Source of the DNA: Jiangella endophytica
Lineage (GTDB): Bacteria > Actinomycetota > Actinomycetes > Jiangellales > Jiangellaceae
DNA: 64,000 nucleotides
Reading direction: 5' to 3'
NCBI RefSeq assembly: GCF_003427025.1
Contig: NZ_QVAI01000012.1
Location: 124,001 to 188,000 of the forward strand
Position 1 is the stretch's first letter; the number at the start of each line of letters is the position of its first letter. The notes under the pieces were generated by a model. The model had not been told where the DNA came from. It saw only the letters and a list, made by a program, of their open reading frames with translations, and ran no database searches. Made by a program: the position numbers and the translations under genes. Positions 24,061-33,800 of this stretch are shown here, piece after piece.

Positions 24061-26610
24061 GTGGAACGACGCACGGACGGCCGCGTGCCGCGCACTCGGC
24101 TGCTCGGCCGCCTGGACCGGCCGGCAGCGCTCACGGCGATCGTCGGCCTGCCGGGGACCGGCAAGACCGCGCTGGTGGCCGACTGGGTACGGCGCCGCGC
24201 GGCCGCCGGCGCCCAGGTGACCTGGATCGACGACGTCGACGGTGTGCGCGCCGCCCTGGTCGCGGCCGGCGCTGGCGTGCCGGGCGAGACCGTCCTCGTC
24301 GTCGACCACGGCGACGACCTGGGCGAGCCCGGCGCCGTCGCCGCCGCGCTCGCCCGCGTGCCGCACGTGCGTCTGGTGGTGTGCGGCCGCCGCCCGCTGC
24401 CGTTGGTCGCCGCCGCATACCGGGCCGGGCTGGAGGTCACGCAGCTCACCGGTCCGGAACTGCTCGCCACTCCGGAGGAGTTCGCCGCCGCGTGGGGCGA
24501 GCGCGGCCTGGCCGCGGTCCACGAGCACACCCGGGGCTGGTTGCTCCCGGCCCGCCTGATGATCGACGCGCCGACGGCCGAGGACGGGCGGCGCGCGGCC
24601 GCGGACTACGTGCGGGCGGTCGTGCTCGACGGGCTGGACGACGCGGTCCGCGCGGCCGCGCTGCTGCTGGCGCTGCCCGACGCGATCACCCCCGTTCACC
24701 AGCGTGCCGCCGGAGTGGACGACGACCTGGTGGGGGAGCTGCGGGCGGTAGCGGCCGGCGGGTGTCGGTACCCGCCCGTAGGGTTGGGCCCCACCCAGTC
24801 GGGCGGGCCACGACGTCGGGCGGTTGCGGCTGAGGCGGCCGCTGCGGGGGCGGCAGACACGGCGGCGGGCGCGGCTGCCGATGACGACGGTGCGTGGTCG
24901 ATGCCGCCGGTGCTGCGCGACGCGCTGCGGGCCGAGCTGGCCGCCGTCGCGCCGGACCGACCGGCCGCATGGCACCGCCGGTACGCCCGGGCGCTGCTCG
25001 ACGGCGACGCGCCGGGTCCGGCGGTCCGGCACGCCCGTGCGGCCGCGGACTGGGCGCTGCTGGCGCAGGCGTGGAACGCGGCCGGGCTCTGCCTGCTCAC
25101 CGAGTGGGCCGACGATCTGGTCGCCGGGTACGCCGACCTGCCCTCGCGGGTGCTGCGCGACGACCCGGGGCTGCGACTGCCGGCGGCAGCCGCCCGCATC
25201 CTGACGTCGCATCCACCCGGTGTCCGGACGCTGCAGGCGCTGGTCAGCGCGTTCCGAACCGAGGGCGAGCAGGTGCTGCGGACGGAGGAGGCGACCCCGG
25301 GCCGGCCCAGCGACCTGCAGCTGCAGCTGCGGTCGCTGGCGATCGTCGCCGACCGCATGGACGGCCGGTACGAGCGGGCCGTCGCCGGCGCCGCCCGGCT
25401 GGACCGTGAACTGACCGGCCGCGACGGTGACGGCTGGCCCATGCACCGCGCGTGGGCGCTGCACCAGGCCGCCCAGGCGCTGCTGCTCAGCGGCAACGGG
25501 CCGCGCGCGCTCGCCTTCGGGACGCAGGCCTACGCCGCGGCGCACGAGCGGGTGGCGCACCCCGTCACCGCGCACATCGCCGCCGACCTCGCGCTGCTGC
25601 ACGCCGCCGAGGGCGCGACCGTCGACGCCCGGTACTGGCTGGACGTGGACGAGCTGCAGTCCGCGCCGGCCCGCTGGCTGGAGTATCTGGTCCGGCTGCC
25701 CGCGCACCTCGCCGCCGCCTTCGTCGCCGTCGACCGGCTGGACGGCGGTGTGGCCCGGGCCCACCTGGACCGGGCCGAGGACGACACCGGGCAGGCCGAG
25801 CTGTGGCCGTTCGTCATGGCCGCGCAGACCCAGTACGCGCTGAGCTTCGGCGACCCGCTGCTGGCGCTGGCCGCCGCCGATCGATACGCCGCCGGCCACG
25901 TCTCCGGGACCGACGTCGGACTCCGCGGCCGGCCGCCCGCGTCCGCGCTGCCGGCCGACAGCCTCGCGGCCCGGCTGGTCGACCGGTGCCGGGCCGAGCT
26001 GCTGCTCGCGCTGGGCGAGCTGAACCGCGTCGACACGCTGCTGCGGGCGGCCGGTCCCGACGCGGCCTGGCTGCGGGTGCCGCGCGCCCGGTTCCAGCTC
26101 CTGCGCGGCCGGCCGGGTCAGGCGGCGCTCGTGGCCGACACGGCGGCGTGGGAGCCGGGCACCGCACCGCGCGACAGGATCGAGCTGCTGCTCATCGAGG
26201 CCGCGGCGGCCGAGGCACTCGGCGCGTCCGGGAACGCGGACCGCTCGTTCGGCCGGGCCGCCGAACTGGCCGCCCGTGCCGGCGTCCTGCGCCCGTACAC
26301 GCTGCTGCCCGCCGACGTCCGCGACGCGCTGGCGAAGCGGTCCGGAATCGCGCTGGACCCCGTCGTGACGGCCGCGCGGCCGGCCTACCCGGCGTCCGCG
26401 GAGCTGGTGGTCCTGACCGAGCGCCAGCAGGCCGTGCTGCGCGCGCTCGTGCGGCACGAGGACGCGGCGGCGATCTCGTACGCGCTGGTCATGGCGCCCA
26501 GTCTGGTCGAGGAGCAGCTCCGGTCGCTGTACGCGCGGCTCGGTGTCGCCGGCCGGGACGCCGCCCTGCTGCGCGCGCGCCGGCTCGGCCTCCTCCATGA
26601 TGATCGGTGA
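24061..26610 (+). CDS. second large P-loop regulator with a degenerate LuxR-type C-terminus
   Basis: This 849-residue protein parallels its upstream neighbour: Walker A G-L-P-G-T-G-K-T-A (about 29-37), Walker B V-L-V-V-D-H-G-D-D, a helical middle and a C-terminal ~65-residue HTH-like region (L-T-E-R-Q-Q-A-V-L). That region has lost most of the basic recognition-helix residues (S-L-V-E-E-Q-L-R-S instead of T-V-K-S-H-L-R), so DNA binding is less certain. Residues ~234-250 are encoded by a copy of a dispersed palindromic repeat, followed by a low-complexity alanine stretch, which looks like an insertion into a helical domain. The GTG start has a purine-rich GAGGGACGG before it. The pair is likely a recent-to-moderate duplication. 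Confidence 0.78.
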   Translation: MERRTDGRVPRTRLLGRLDRPAALTAIVGLPGTGKTALVADWVRRRAAAGAQVTWIDDVDGVRAALVAAGAGVPGETVLVVDHGDDLGEPGAVAAALARVPHVRLVVCGRRPLPLVAAAYRAGLEVTQLTGPELLATPEEFAAAWGERGLAAVHEHTRGWLLPARLMIDAPTAEDGRRAAADYVRAVVLDGLDDAVRAAALLLALPDAITPVHQRAAGVDDDLVGELRAVAAGGCRYPPVGLGPTQSGGPRRRAVAAEAAAAGAADTAAGAAADDDGAWSMPPVLRDALRAELAAVAPDRPAAWHRRYARALLDGDAPGPAVRHARAAADWALLAQAWNAAGLCLLTEWADDLVAGYADLPSRVLRDDPGLRLPAAAARILTSHPPGVRTLQALVSAFRTEGEQVLRTEEATPGRPSDLQLQLRSLAIVADRMDGRYERAVAGAARLDRELTGRDGDGWPMHRAWALHQAAQALLLSGNGPRALAFGTQAYAAAHERVAHPVTAHIAADLALLHAAEGATVDARYWLDVDELQSAPARWLEYLVRLPAHLAAAFVAVDRLDGGVARAHLDRAEDDTGQAELWPFVMAAQTQYALSFGDPLLALAAADRYAAGHVSGTDVGLRGRPPASALPADSLAARLVDRCRAELLLALGELNRVDTLLRAAGPDAAWLRVPRARFQLLRGRPGQAALVADTAAWEPGTAPRDRIELLLIEAAAAEALGASGNADRSFGRAAELAARAGVLRPYTLLPADVRDALAKRSGIALDPVVTAARPAYPASAELVVLTERQQAVLRALVRHEDAAAISYALVMAPSLVEEQLRSLYARLGVAGRDAALLRARRLGLLHDDR
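24761..24810 (+). repeat. dispersed palindromic repeat, copy C, inside a coding region
   Basis: This segment follows the same order as copies A and B: GGTGTCGG, then CCCGCCCGTAGGG, TGGGC, CCCACCCAG and TCGGG, with one added T and some changed bases. It is read in frame by the second P-loop regulator as a glycine/proline-rich insert of about 17 residues without a stop codon, the extra T having shifted the internal TAG out of frame. Confidence 0.8.
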
Positions 26611-26658
26611 TCACGGAGGTGCCGCTCGTTCGGGTTGCGGGGGTGGCCGGGTCCGTCC

Positions 26659-27972
26659 ATGATCGTCCGGACCCCATCGCCCCCGACGAGACGAGCCGAC
26701 GTGGTCGCGCCCGACACCCTCGTCCGCCCGCTGGTCAGCAGGCGGGTGCTGCCGTCGCTGGCGCTGGTCATGTTCGCCGTGGTCGCGAACTACGCCGCGC
26801 TGCTGTCGGTGCTGCTGCCGAACCACGTCGAGGCGATCGATCCTGACCGCAAGGTCGCCAACCTGGCCATCGTCACGTCGGTCTCGTTCGCGTTCACGAT
26901 CCTCGCCCAGCCGCTGGTCGGCGCGCTGAGCGACCGCACGCACAGCCGGTTGGGCCGCAGGGCGCCGTGGCTGCTGGCCGGAGCCGTCGTGGCCGCCGGG
27001 TTCCTGCTGGGTCTCGGCGGGCTCGGCTCGGTCGCGTGGATCTGCGTGTTCTGGGTGGTCGTCCAGTTCGCGCTCAACGGCACCGACGTCGCCGTCGCGG
27101 CCACGGTGGCCGACCGCATCGCGCCGGCCCGCCGCGGCCGTGCGTCGGCGGTGCTGGCCGGCGGAGGGATGGCCGGCGCGGCGGCGGGGACGGCCTTCGC
27201 CGGTCCGCTGGCCACCGAGCACCGGCCGGTCGCGTACACCGTGCTCGGGCTGGCGGTGGTCGCCGCGGCCACGGTGTTCGTACTGGTCAACCGCGCGACG
27301 CTGCGCGACGATGCCCCGGCGCCGACGCGCGACGGGCCGCGGCGAGAGCTGCTGCGCGGGTTCTGGCGACGGCCGCGCGAGCATGCCGACTTCCTGCGCG
27401 TGTTCGGGTCGCGGCTGCTGTTCGTGCTCGGCTACCAGCTCATCCTGACCTACCAGCTGTACATCCTCACGGACTATGTGGGTCTCGGCCGCGACGACGC
27501 CAACCGGCTGATCGGGCTGCTCACAGTGCTCGGCTTCGCGACGACGGTCGTGGGCGTGGTCGTGGGTGGCTGGTGGAGCGACCGGACCGGCCGGCGCACG
27601 GTGTTCCTGGTGGCGGCGGCCGCGATCCTCGGCGTGGCGCTCGCGGTGCCGCTGGCGTCCGCGACGACGGCGGCGGTGGCGGTGTTCGCGGCGGTCCAGG
27701 GTCTGGCCGGCGGGCTGTACCTGGCCTGCGGCAACGCACTGGCCATCGACGTGCTGCCGGATCGGGCGGGTGGGGCGGGGAAGGACCTGGGACTGTTCAA
27801 CGTCGCGGTCAACGTGCCGCAGACGATCGCCCCGCCGGTGGCCGCGCTGGTCATCACCGTCTTCGACGGCTACCGCCCGCTGTTCGCCGTCGCGCTGGTC
27901 AGTGTCGCGGCCTCGGCCGTCCTCGTCGCCCGGGTACGACAGACTGGGGACGGAGGCGGTGAGGCCAGATGA
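26659..27972 (+). CDS. MFS transporter
   Basis: This protein of about 437 residues has twelve hydrophobic segments typical of the major facilitator superfamily. The loop between segments 2 and 3 has the A-category signature G-A-L-S-D-R-T-H-S-R-L-G-R-R and the equivalent in the second half is G-W-W-S-D-R-T-G-R-R. The substrate is unknown; the loop form with T-H-S-R-L-G-R-R recalls sugar- or drug-transporting relatives. The start is uncertain: ATG 26659 or GTG 26701, the latter giving a more usual N-terminus. The stop overlaps the ATG of the aminotransferase (ATGA), so the two are made together and probably concern the same compound. Confidence 0.85.
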   Translation: MIVRTPSPPTRRADVVAPDTLVRPLVSRRVLPSLALVMFAVVANYAALLSVLLPNHVEAIDPDRKVANLAIVTSVSFAFTILAQPLVGALSDRTHSRLGRRAPWLLAGAVVAAGFLLGLGGLGSVAWICVFWVVVQFALNGTDVAVAATVADRIAPARRGRASAVLAGGGMAGAAAGTAFAGPLATEHRPVAYTVLGLAVVAAATVFVLVNRATLRDDAPAPTRDGPRRELLRGFWRRPREHADFLRVFGSRLLFVLGYQLILTYQLYILTDYVGLGRDDANRLIGLLTVLGFATTVVGVVVGGWWSDRTGRRTVFLVAAAAILGVALAVPLASATTAAVAVFAAVQGLAGGLYLACGNALAIDVLPDRAGGAGKDLGLFNVAVNVPQTIAPPVAALVITVFDGYRPLFAVALVSVAASAVLVARVRQTGDGGGEAR

Positions 27973-29336
27973 CCCCGACACACGACGAGCTGCAGCGGTC
28001 CGCGGCGGACCACCTGCTGCTCCACTTCTCCAAGCAGCGGCTCGACGACCTGCTGGTGCTCGAGCGGGCCGAGGGCCCGTACGTGTTCGACAGCCGTGGG
28101 CGGCGCTACGTCGACGCGCTGTCGAGCCTGTTCTGCGCCCAGCTCGGCTACTCCTACGGGGCCGAGATGGGCGCCGCGGTCACCGAGCAGCTCACCCGGC
28201 TGCCGTTCAACACCAACTGGGCGACGGCGCACCCGCCGGCCATCGAGCTGGCCGAGCGGCTCACCGGCCTCGCACCGGCCGGGCTGACCCGCGCGTTCTT
28301 CACCAACGGCGGCTCCGAGGCGGTCGAGGCCGCGTGGAAGCTCGTCCGCGAGCACTACCTGGCCATCGGCCAGCCGCGGCGCACGAAGGCGATCGCCCGC
28401 GACGTCGCCTACCACGGTGTGACGCTGGGGGCGCTGGCGTTCACCGGCGTCGCGCGGTTCAAGGACGACTTCGGCCCGCCGCCCATCGACGTCACCCACG
28501 TGTCGAACACCAACGCGTTCCGGGCGCCCGACGGCGCCGACCCCGCGGCCTTCCGCGCCCGGCTGCTGGCCGAGGTCGAGGCCGCGGTCGTCGCGGCGGG
28601 GCCCGACGAGGTGGCGCTGATCATCGCCGAGCCGGTGCAGAACGCCGGCGGCTGCCTGACCCCGCCGCCGGGCTACTGGCGCGGGCTGCGCGAGATCGCC
28701 GATCGTTACGGCATCCTGCTGATGGCCGACGAGGTCATCACCGGCTGCGGGCGGCTGGGCGAGTGGTTCGGCGTCGCGCGCGAGGGCGTCACGCCCGACC
28801 TCGTCAGCCTGGCGAAGGGCCTCACCGCGGCGTACGCGCCGATGGGCGCTGTGCTCACGACCGACCGCGTGGTCCAGCCGCTGGTCGACGGCGGCCGGGT
28901 GCTCCGGCACGGCATCACGTTCGGCGGCCATCCGGCCAGCGCCGCGGTAGCCCTGCGCACCATCGACATCGTCGCCCGCGACGGCGTCCTCGAGAACGTC
29001 CGCGCGCTGGAGCCGTACCTGCGCGACCGCCTGGGCGAGCTGCTCGGGCTGCCGATCGTCGGCGACGTCCGCGGCGCCGGCTTCTTCTGGGCGGTCGAGC
29101 TGGTGCAGGATGCCGCGAACGGCAGGTTCGACCAAGCCGAGCGCGACGCCCTGCTGCGTGGCTACCTGCCCGGCCGGTTGCTGGAGGCCGGCCTGATCGC
29201 CCGCGCCGACGACCGCGGCGATGCCGTCCTGCAGATCGCGCCGCCGCTGATCAGCGACCGCGCGGTCCTCGACGAGATCGTCGACGGGCTGCGCGACGTG
29301 CTCACGGACGCGGGGAAGCGGTTCGCGGCCGCTTGA
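27969..29336 (+). CDS. class III (omega) aminotransferase
   Basis: This 455-residue protein is a PLP-dependent class III aminotransferase of the omega-amino acid:pyruvate type. The cofactor lysine is K283 in S-L-A-K-G-L-T-A-A-Y-A-P-M-G; D-E-V-I-T-G-C-G-R-L-G (about 254-264) holds the aspartate for the pyridine nitrogen, and F-T-N-G-G-S-E-A-V-E-A-A-W-K (about 112-125) binds the phosphate. It would move the terminal amino group of a polyamine, beta-amino acid or similar amine to pyruvate. Coupling to the MFS gene by a 4-base overlap suggests uptake or export of the same substrate. The 3' end overlaps the convergent SagB-type gene by 35 bases. Confidence 0.9.
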   Translation: MTPTHDELQRSAADHLLLHFSKQRLDDLLVLERAEGPYVFDSRGRRYVDALSSLFCAQLGYSYGAEMGAAVTEQLTRLPFNTNWATAHPPAIELAERLTGLAPAGLTRAFFTNGGSEAVEAAWKLVREHYLAIGQPRRTKAIARDVAYHGVTLGALAFTGVARFKDDFGPPPIDVTHVSNTNAFRAPDGADPAAFRARLLAEVEAAVVAAGPDEVALIIAEPVQNAGGCLTPPPGYWRGLREIADRYGILLMADEVITGCGRLGEWFGVAREGVTPDLVSLAKGLTAAYAPMGAVLTTDRVVQPLVDGGRVLRHGITFGGHPASAAVALRTIDIVARDGVLENVRALEPYLRDRLGELLGLPIVGDVRGAGFFWAVELVQDAANGRFDQAERDALLRGYLPGRLLEAGLIARADDRGDAVLQIAPPLISDRAVLDEIVDGLRDVLTDAGKRFAAA

Positions 29337-30873
29337 CCCCGAACACCGTCACGAACAGATAGCTCTTGCCGGCCGCGTGCGGCGAGAAGAGCTCGACCAC
29401 CTCGTCGTCGGCCGACGTGGAGCCGACGGCGCCCAGGCCCAGCGCGTGCGTGCCGAGGTGCAGCTTGCCGGCCCGCAACGCGCTGGTCAGCTGAGCCGCA
29501 CGGTAGCCGCGGTTGCCGTACGTCCTCAGCAGCGGCCCCAGGTCGGCCAGCCAGTAGGCGTTGACGTGCGCGTCGGCGCAGTACTCCTGGCCGACGGCGA
29601 TGCGCGCGGCGTCGGCGCGGAAGTCGCCCGCACGCAGCAGCTCGACCGCGCCGCGATCCGGGTGGTGCAGGTAGCTGCCGGGGGTCAGCCCCTCGACGGC
29701 GTTGACGATCAGATAGCAGTCCAGCGGCGGCCCGACGTCGGCGGCGAAGGCCCGTGACGAGCGGTCCAGCAGCGTGGAGAAGTCGCGGAACCCGAGTTCG
29801 GCGGTGGTGTCGTAGGTGCGGGTCGAGCGGCGCCGCAGGATCACGTCCTCGACCGGCGACGGCGGGAGCGCGTCGTCGGGCAGCGGGTCCAGCGGGGTGA
29901 GTGGCCCGGCCGGCTCCGGCGCCGCGGCGGACAGTGTCCCGGACCGCCAGGCCGCCGCGTCGGCGCCGGTGTCCAGCGACGACGCCAGGTGCATCGCGCC
30001 GATCGCGGGGAAGTCGACCTCGCGCGGAGAGACCGGGCGCACCGGCAGGTCCACCGGCGGCAGTGCCGCCGCGTCGGGCGCCGGCGCCGCACCGCGGCCG
30101 AGCGCGCAGAGCGCGACGGCGGCCTCACGCGTGCCGTCGACGCCGAGGACGGCGTTGACCTCACGGTCGGAGAAGCCGAGCACCAGCTCCGCCGGGACGC
30201 CGGCCGACGCCGCGACCGCCAGCGCCTGCGACAGCGACGTGCCCGCGTCCCAGAACGCGTGCCGGTAGGCGCGCGCCTTGTAGCGCCAGGCGTTGCGCCA
30301 GAACGTGCTGGTCACCGCCAGGACGACGGGTGCTGCCGCCACCGCGGGCTCGGCGCCGGTGGCCCCTACGAGCGCCGCGCGGACGTCGCCGGAGCGCACC
30401 CGGCGCAGGCTGTGGTCGTGCGCCGCGTACTGGTAGAGGCCCGCGGTGAGACCGGGCAGGTCGGCACAGGCGAAGTACAGCTCCAGGTGGTAACGGGCGC
30501 CGGTGCCGCCCGCCGTCCGGTAGGTGAGCGTGCTGCCGCGGACGCTCACGGTGCGGTCCAGCAGGCCGTTGCTCAGCCGCGCGATGCGCGCCAGCAGCTC
30601 GACGTCGGGCGCCGCCGTGCCGTCCAGGCCGGAAGCCGACACCGCCGCCAGCGCCGGGACGGCCGACGGCGCGAACTCGCGCGGGATCGCGATCGGCTCC
30701 AGCGTCTCGTACACCTTGAACGGGTACGGCTCGAGCGAGCGGTCCTCCTCCCAGATCGCGTTCTCGAGGTGCGGCGGCGTGCCCATGACGATGCCGCCGT
30801 CGTCTCCGCGCCGGTACTTCGTGGCCGCGTGGAACTCGAGAGCGGCCCTGACGTCGGCGTTGGGCTGGGTCAT
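29302..30873 (-). CDS. SagB/ThcOx-type oxidoreductase with two nitroreductase domains
   Basis: This 523-residue protein consists of two nitroreductase-fold FMN domains in tandem. The N-terminal half has Y-H-L-E-L-Y-F-A-C and W-R-N-A-W-R-Y-K-A-R-A-Y-R-H-A-F-W-D-A-G (about 190-209), the SagB-type stretch that follows the active site. The C-terminal half repeats the fold with R-R-R-S-T-R-T-Y (about 348-355) and H-L-G-T-H-A-L-G-L-G-A-V-G (about 478-490). SagB-type enzymes oxidise azolines in peptide natural products, but no YcaO or precursor gene is near. Its ATG overlaps the end of the proline-degradation gene by 4 bases, so it is the second gene of that operon and may act on a proline-related metabolite or a peptide. 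The 3' end overlaps the aminotransferase gene. Confidence 0.75.
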   Translation of the reverse strand: MTQPNADVRAALEFHAATKYRRGDDGGIVMGTPPHLENAIWEEDRSLEPYPFKVYETLEPIAIPREFAPSAVPALAAVSASGLDGTAAPDVELLARIARLSNGLLDRTVSVRGSTLTYRTAGGTGARYHLELYFACADLPGLTAGLYQYAAHDHSLRRVRSGDVRAALVGATGAEPAVAAAPVVLAVTSTFWRNAWRYKARAYRHAFWDAGTSLSQALAVAASAGVPAELVLGFSDREVNAVLGVDGTREAAVALCALGRGAAPAPDAAALPPVDLPVRPVSPREVDFPAIGAMHLASSLDTGADAAAWRSGTLSAAAPEPAGPLTPLDPLPDDALPPSPVEDVILRRRSTRTYDTTAELGFRDFSTLLDRSSRAFAADVGPPLDCYLIVNAVEGLTPGSYLHHPDRGAVELLRAGDFRADAARIAVGQEYCADAHVNAYWLADLGPLLRTYGNRGYRAAQLTSALRAGKLHLGTHALGLGAVGSTSADDEVVELFSPHAAGKSYLFVTVFGVKRPRTASPRP

Positions 30874-33800
30874 CCTGCGAGGGTAGACGCCTGTGCCAGC
30901 GGGTCGGGGGAGCCGAAGCGGTGCGCGGTGATGCTGACCGCCTGCTCGTGCAGGAACGGCAGCAGCTCGACGCGGCCGGCCTCGGTCACCGGCTGGGCGT
31001 AGACGGCGAGGTCGGGACGGCCGCCGGCGGCCTCGTACAGCGCCGCGGGGTCGCCGCCGACCAGCCGCACCCGGCCGGTCAGCGTCGCCGCCCGGCGCTG
31101 CCAGTCAGCGGCGGGCTCGACCGACACGGCGACGCCGAGCGCCGTCAGCGCCGACGTCACGGCCGCGGGCAGCTCGCCGGCCGCCGACACCGTCACCCGA
31201 GCGCCCGCGAGCAGGCCGGCCGCGACCACCCGCAGCAGGTCGGCGACCGGCGCGCCGGACTCGTGCCGGACGGTGACCGGATACGGCAGGTACCGGAACA
31301 CGTTGCGTTCGGCGATCAGCCCGGACACGTCGCGGGCGACGCCGAACTCGTCGCGCCAGGCGGCGGCGTCGCTGCGCAGCGCCCGCTCCAGCGCGTCGGT
31401 GCCGGCCAGCCCGGCGGAGTGCCCGGCGGCCAGCAGCGCGGCCGGTCCGGCGGCCAGCGGCGTCGCCGCGGCCGTGGACGGCGCGGCCGACCAGTCGGTG
31501 AGGCCGACGAGGTAGTTCGGCCCGCCCGCCTTCGTCCCGGCGCCGACGGCGGAACGCTTCCAGCCGCCGAACGGCTGCCGCCGGACGATCGCGCCGGTGG
31601 TGCCGCGGTTGACGTAGAGGTTGCCGGCCTCGACGCGGTCGAGCCAGGCCGCGAGGTCGCCGGCGTCGCGGGTGTGCAGGCCCGCGGTGAGGCCGTAGGC
31701 GACCCGGTTCTGCAGCGCGATCGCCTCGTCCAGCGTGGCCGCGGTCATGATGCCGAGCACCGGGCCGAAGTACTCCGTCAGGTGGTACTCCGAGCCGTCG
31801 GTGACGCCCACCTTGACGCCCGGCGACCAACTGCGGCCCTCGTCGTCCAGCTGCCGCGGCCGGACCACCCACGACTCGCCCGGGCCGAGCGTCGTCAGCG
31901 CCCGCAGCAGCTTGCCCTCGGCCGGACCGATGAGCGGGCCGACCTGCGACGTCGGGTCGGTCGGCAGGCCCACCTTCAACGATGCGACGGCGTCGACCAG
32001 CTGGTCGCGGAACCGGCGCGACCGCGCCACCGAGCCGACGAGGATGACCAGCGACGCGGCCGAGCACTTCTGGCCGGCGTGGCCGAACGCGGAGTACACG
32101 ACGTCGCGGACGGCGAGGTCGATGTCGGCGCTCGGCGTGACGACGATCGCGTTCTTGCCGCTGGTCTCGGCCAGCAGCGGGAGGTCCGTGCGGAACGACC
32201 GGAACAGCTCGGCGGTCTCGTAGGCGCCGGTGAGGATGACCCGGCCGACGCGCGGGTCGGACACCAGCCGGCGGCCCAGCGCGGACTCGCCGACCCGCAG
32301 CAGCCGCAGCACGTCGCGCGGGACCCCGGCCGCCCACAGCGCCTCGGCCAGCACCGCGCCACAGCGCACGGCCTGCGACGCCGGCTTGAGCACGACGGCG
32401 GACCCGGCGGCCAGGGCGGCCAGCGTCGACCCGGCCGGGATCGCGACCGGGAAGTTCCACGGCGGCGTGACGACGGTGAGCGGCACCGGCCGGCGGACCG
32501 CGCCGTCGACGTCGTCGAGCCGTTCGGCCAGGCCCGCGTAGTAGTCGGCGAAGTCGATCGCCTCGGACACCTCGGGATCGCCCTGGTCCAGGGTCTTGCC
32601 GGCCTCGGCCGCCATGACCTCCAGCAGCTCGGCCCGGTGCCGTTCCAGCTCGACCGCCGCGCGGCGCAGCACCGCCGCCCGCTCGGCGCCGGTCAGCGCA
32701 CCCCAGCCGCGGCCCGCCTCGGCGGCGTCGCCCAGCAGCTCGTCGAGCGCGCCCTCCGACGTGACGACGGCGGCCTCGGCGGTGGCCGCACCGGCCGAGC
32801 TGGTGGCCGCGCGGGCGAGGATGTCGCGGCTCCATGCCACGTTGCCCGGCAGCGAGGGATCGGTGTCGGGCACGTTCTGGAACTCGGCCTGGACGGTGCC
32901 CGCGACCGGCTCGCGGCGGTCCTGCGCGCGGTGTGGCCGAGGAACGGCGCGGTCGAGCGCGGCCAGCGAGGCGAGGAACCGGTCGCGCTCGCGGACGAAC
33001 AGCTCCTCGTGGTCGTGCAGCCCGGCGAGAGCGGACAGGAAGTTCTCCTCGCTCGCGCCCTCCTCCAGCCGGCGGACCAGATAGGCGATGGCGACGTCGA
33101 ACTCACGCGGGTGCACGACCGGGGTGTAGAGGCGGACCTTGCCGACCTCGCGGCGGACCACCTCGGCCTGACCCTGGGCCATGCCCAGCAGCATCTCGAC
33201 CTCGACGCCGTCGCGGACCCCGCGCCGCCCGGCCAGCAGCCAGGCGAAGGCGAGGTCGAACAGGTTGTGCCCGGCGACGCCGATGTGCACGTTGTCGATG
33301 TGCCCGGGCCGCAGCGCGTAGTCGAGCAGCCGCTTGTAGTTGGTGTCGGTCTCCTGCTTGCTGTGCCAGGTGGCCAGCGGCCAGCCGCGCAGCGACGCCT
33401 CGACCCGCTCCATCGGCAGGTTCGCGCCCTTGACCACACGCACCTTGACCGGCGCGCCGCCGCGGGCCCGGCGTGCGGCCGCCCATTCCTGCAGCCGGAT
33501 CATCGTGCCCAGCGTGTCCGGCAGGTAGGCCTGCAGGACGATGCCGGCCTCCAGGCCCTGGAACTCCGGCCGGTCCAGCAGCGTGGTGAAGACCGCGGTC
33601 GTGAGCTCGAGGTCGCGGTACTCCTCCATGTCGAGGTTGACGAACGTCGACGCGGCCGCGGCCCGCCGGTACAGCGGCGTGAGCGCCTCGACGACGTGGG
33701 CCACGGTGTCGTCGAACGCCCACGCCGAGTGCGGCGCCACCGTCGACGACACCTTGACCGACACGTAGTCGACGTCGGGGCGGTCCAGCAGCTTCAGCGT

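Noticed and set aside
23818-26598. 926-codon open frame opposite the second P-loop regulator, and a similar 642-codon frame opposite the first
   Set aside because: The translations have no recognisable domain and the composition of antisense GC-rich DNA. The plus-strand frames show Walker motifs and HTH regions.
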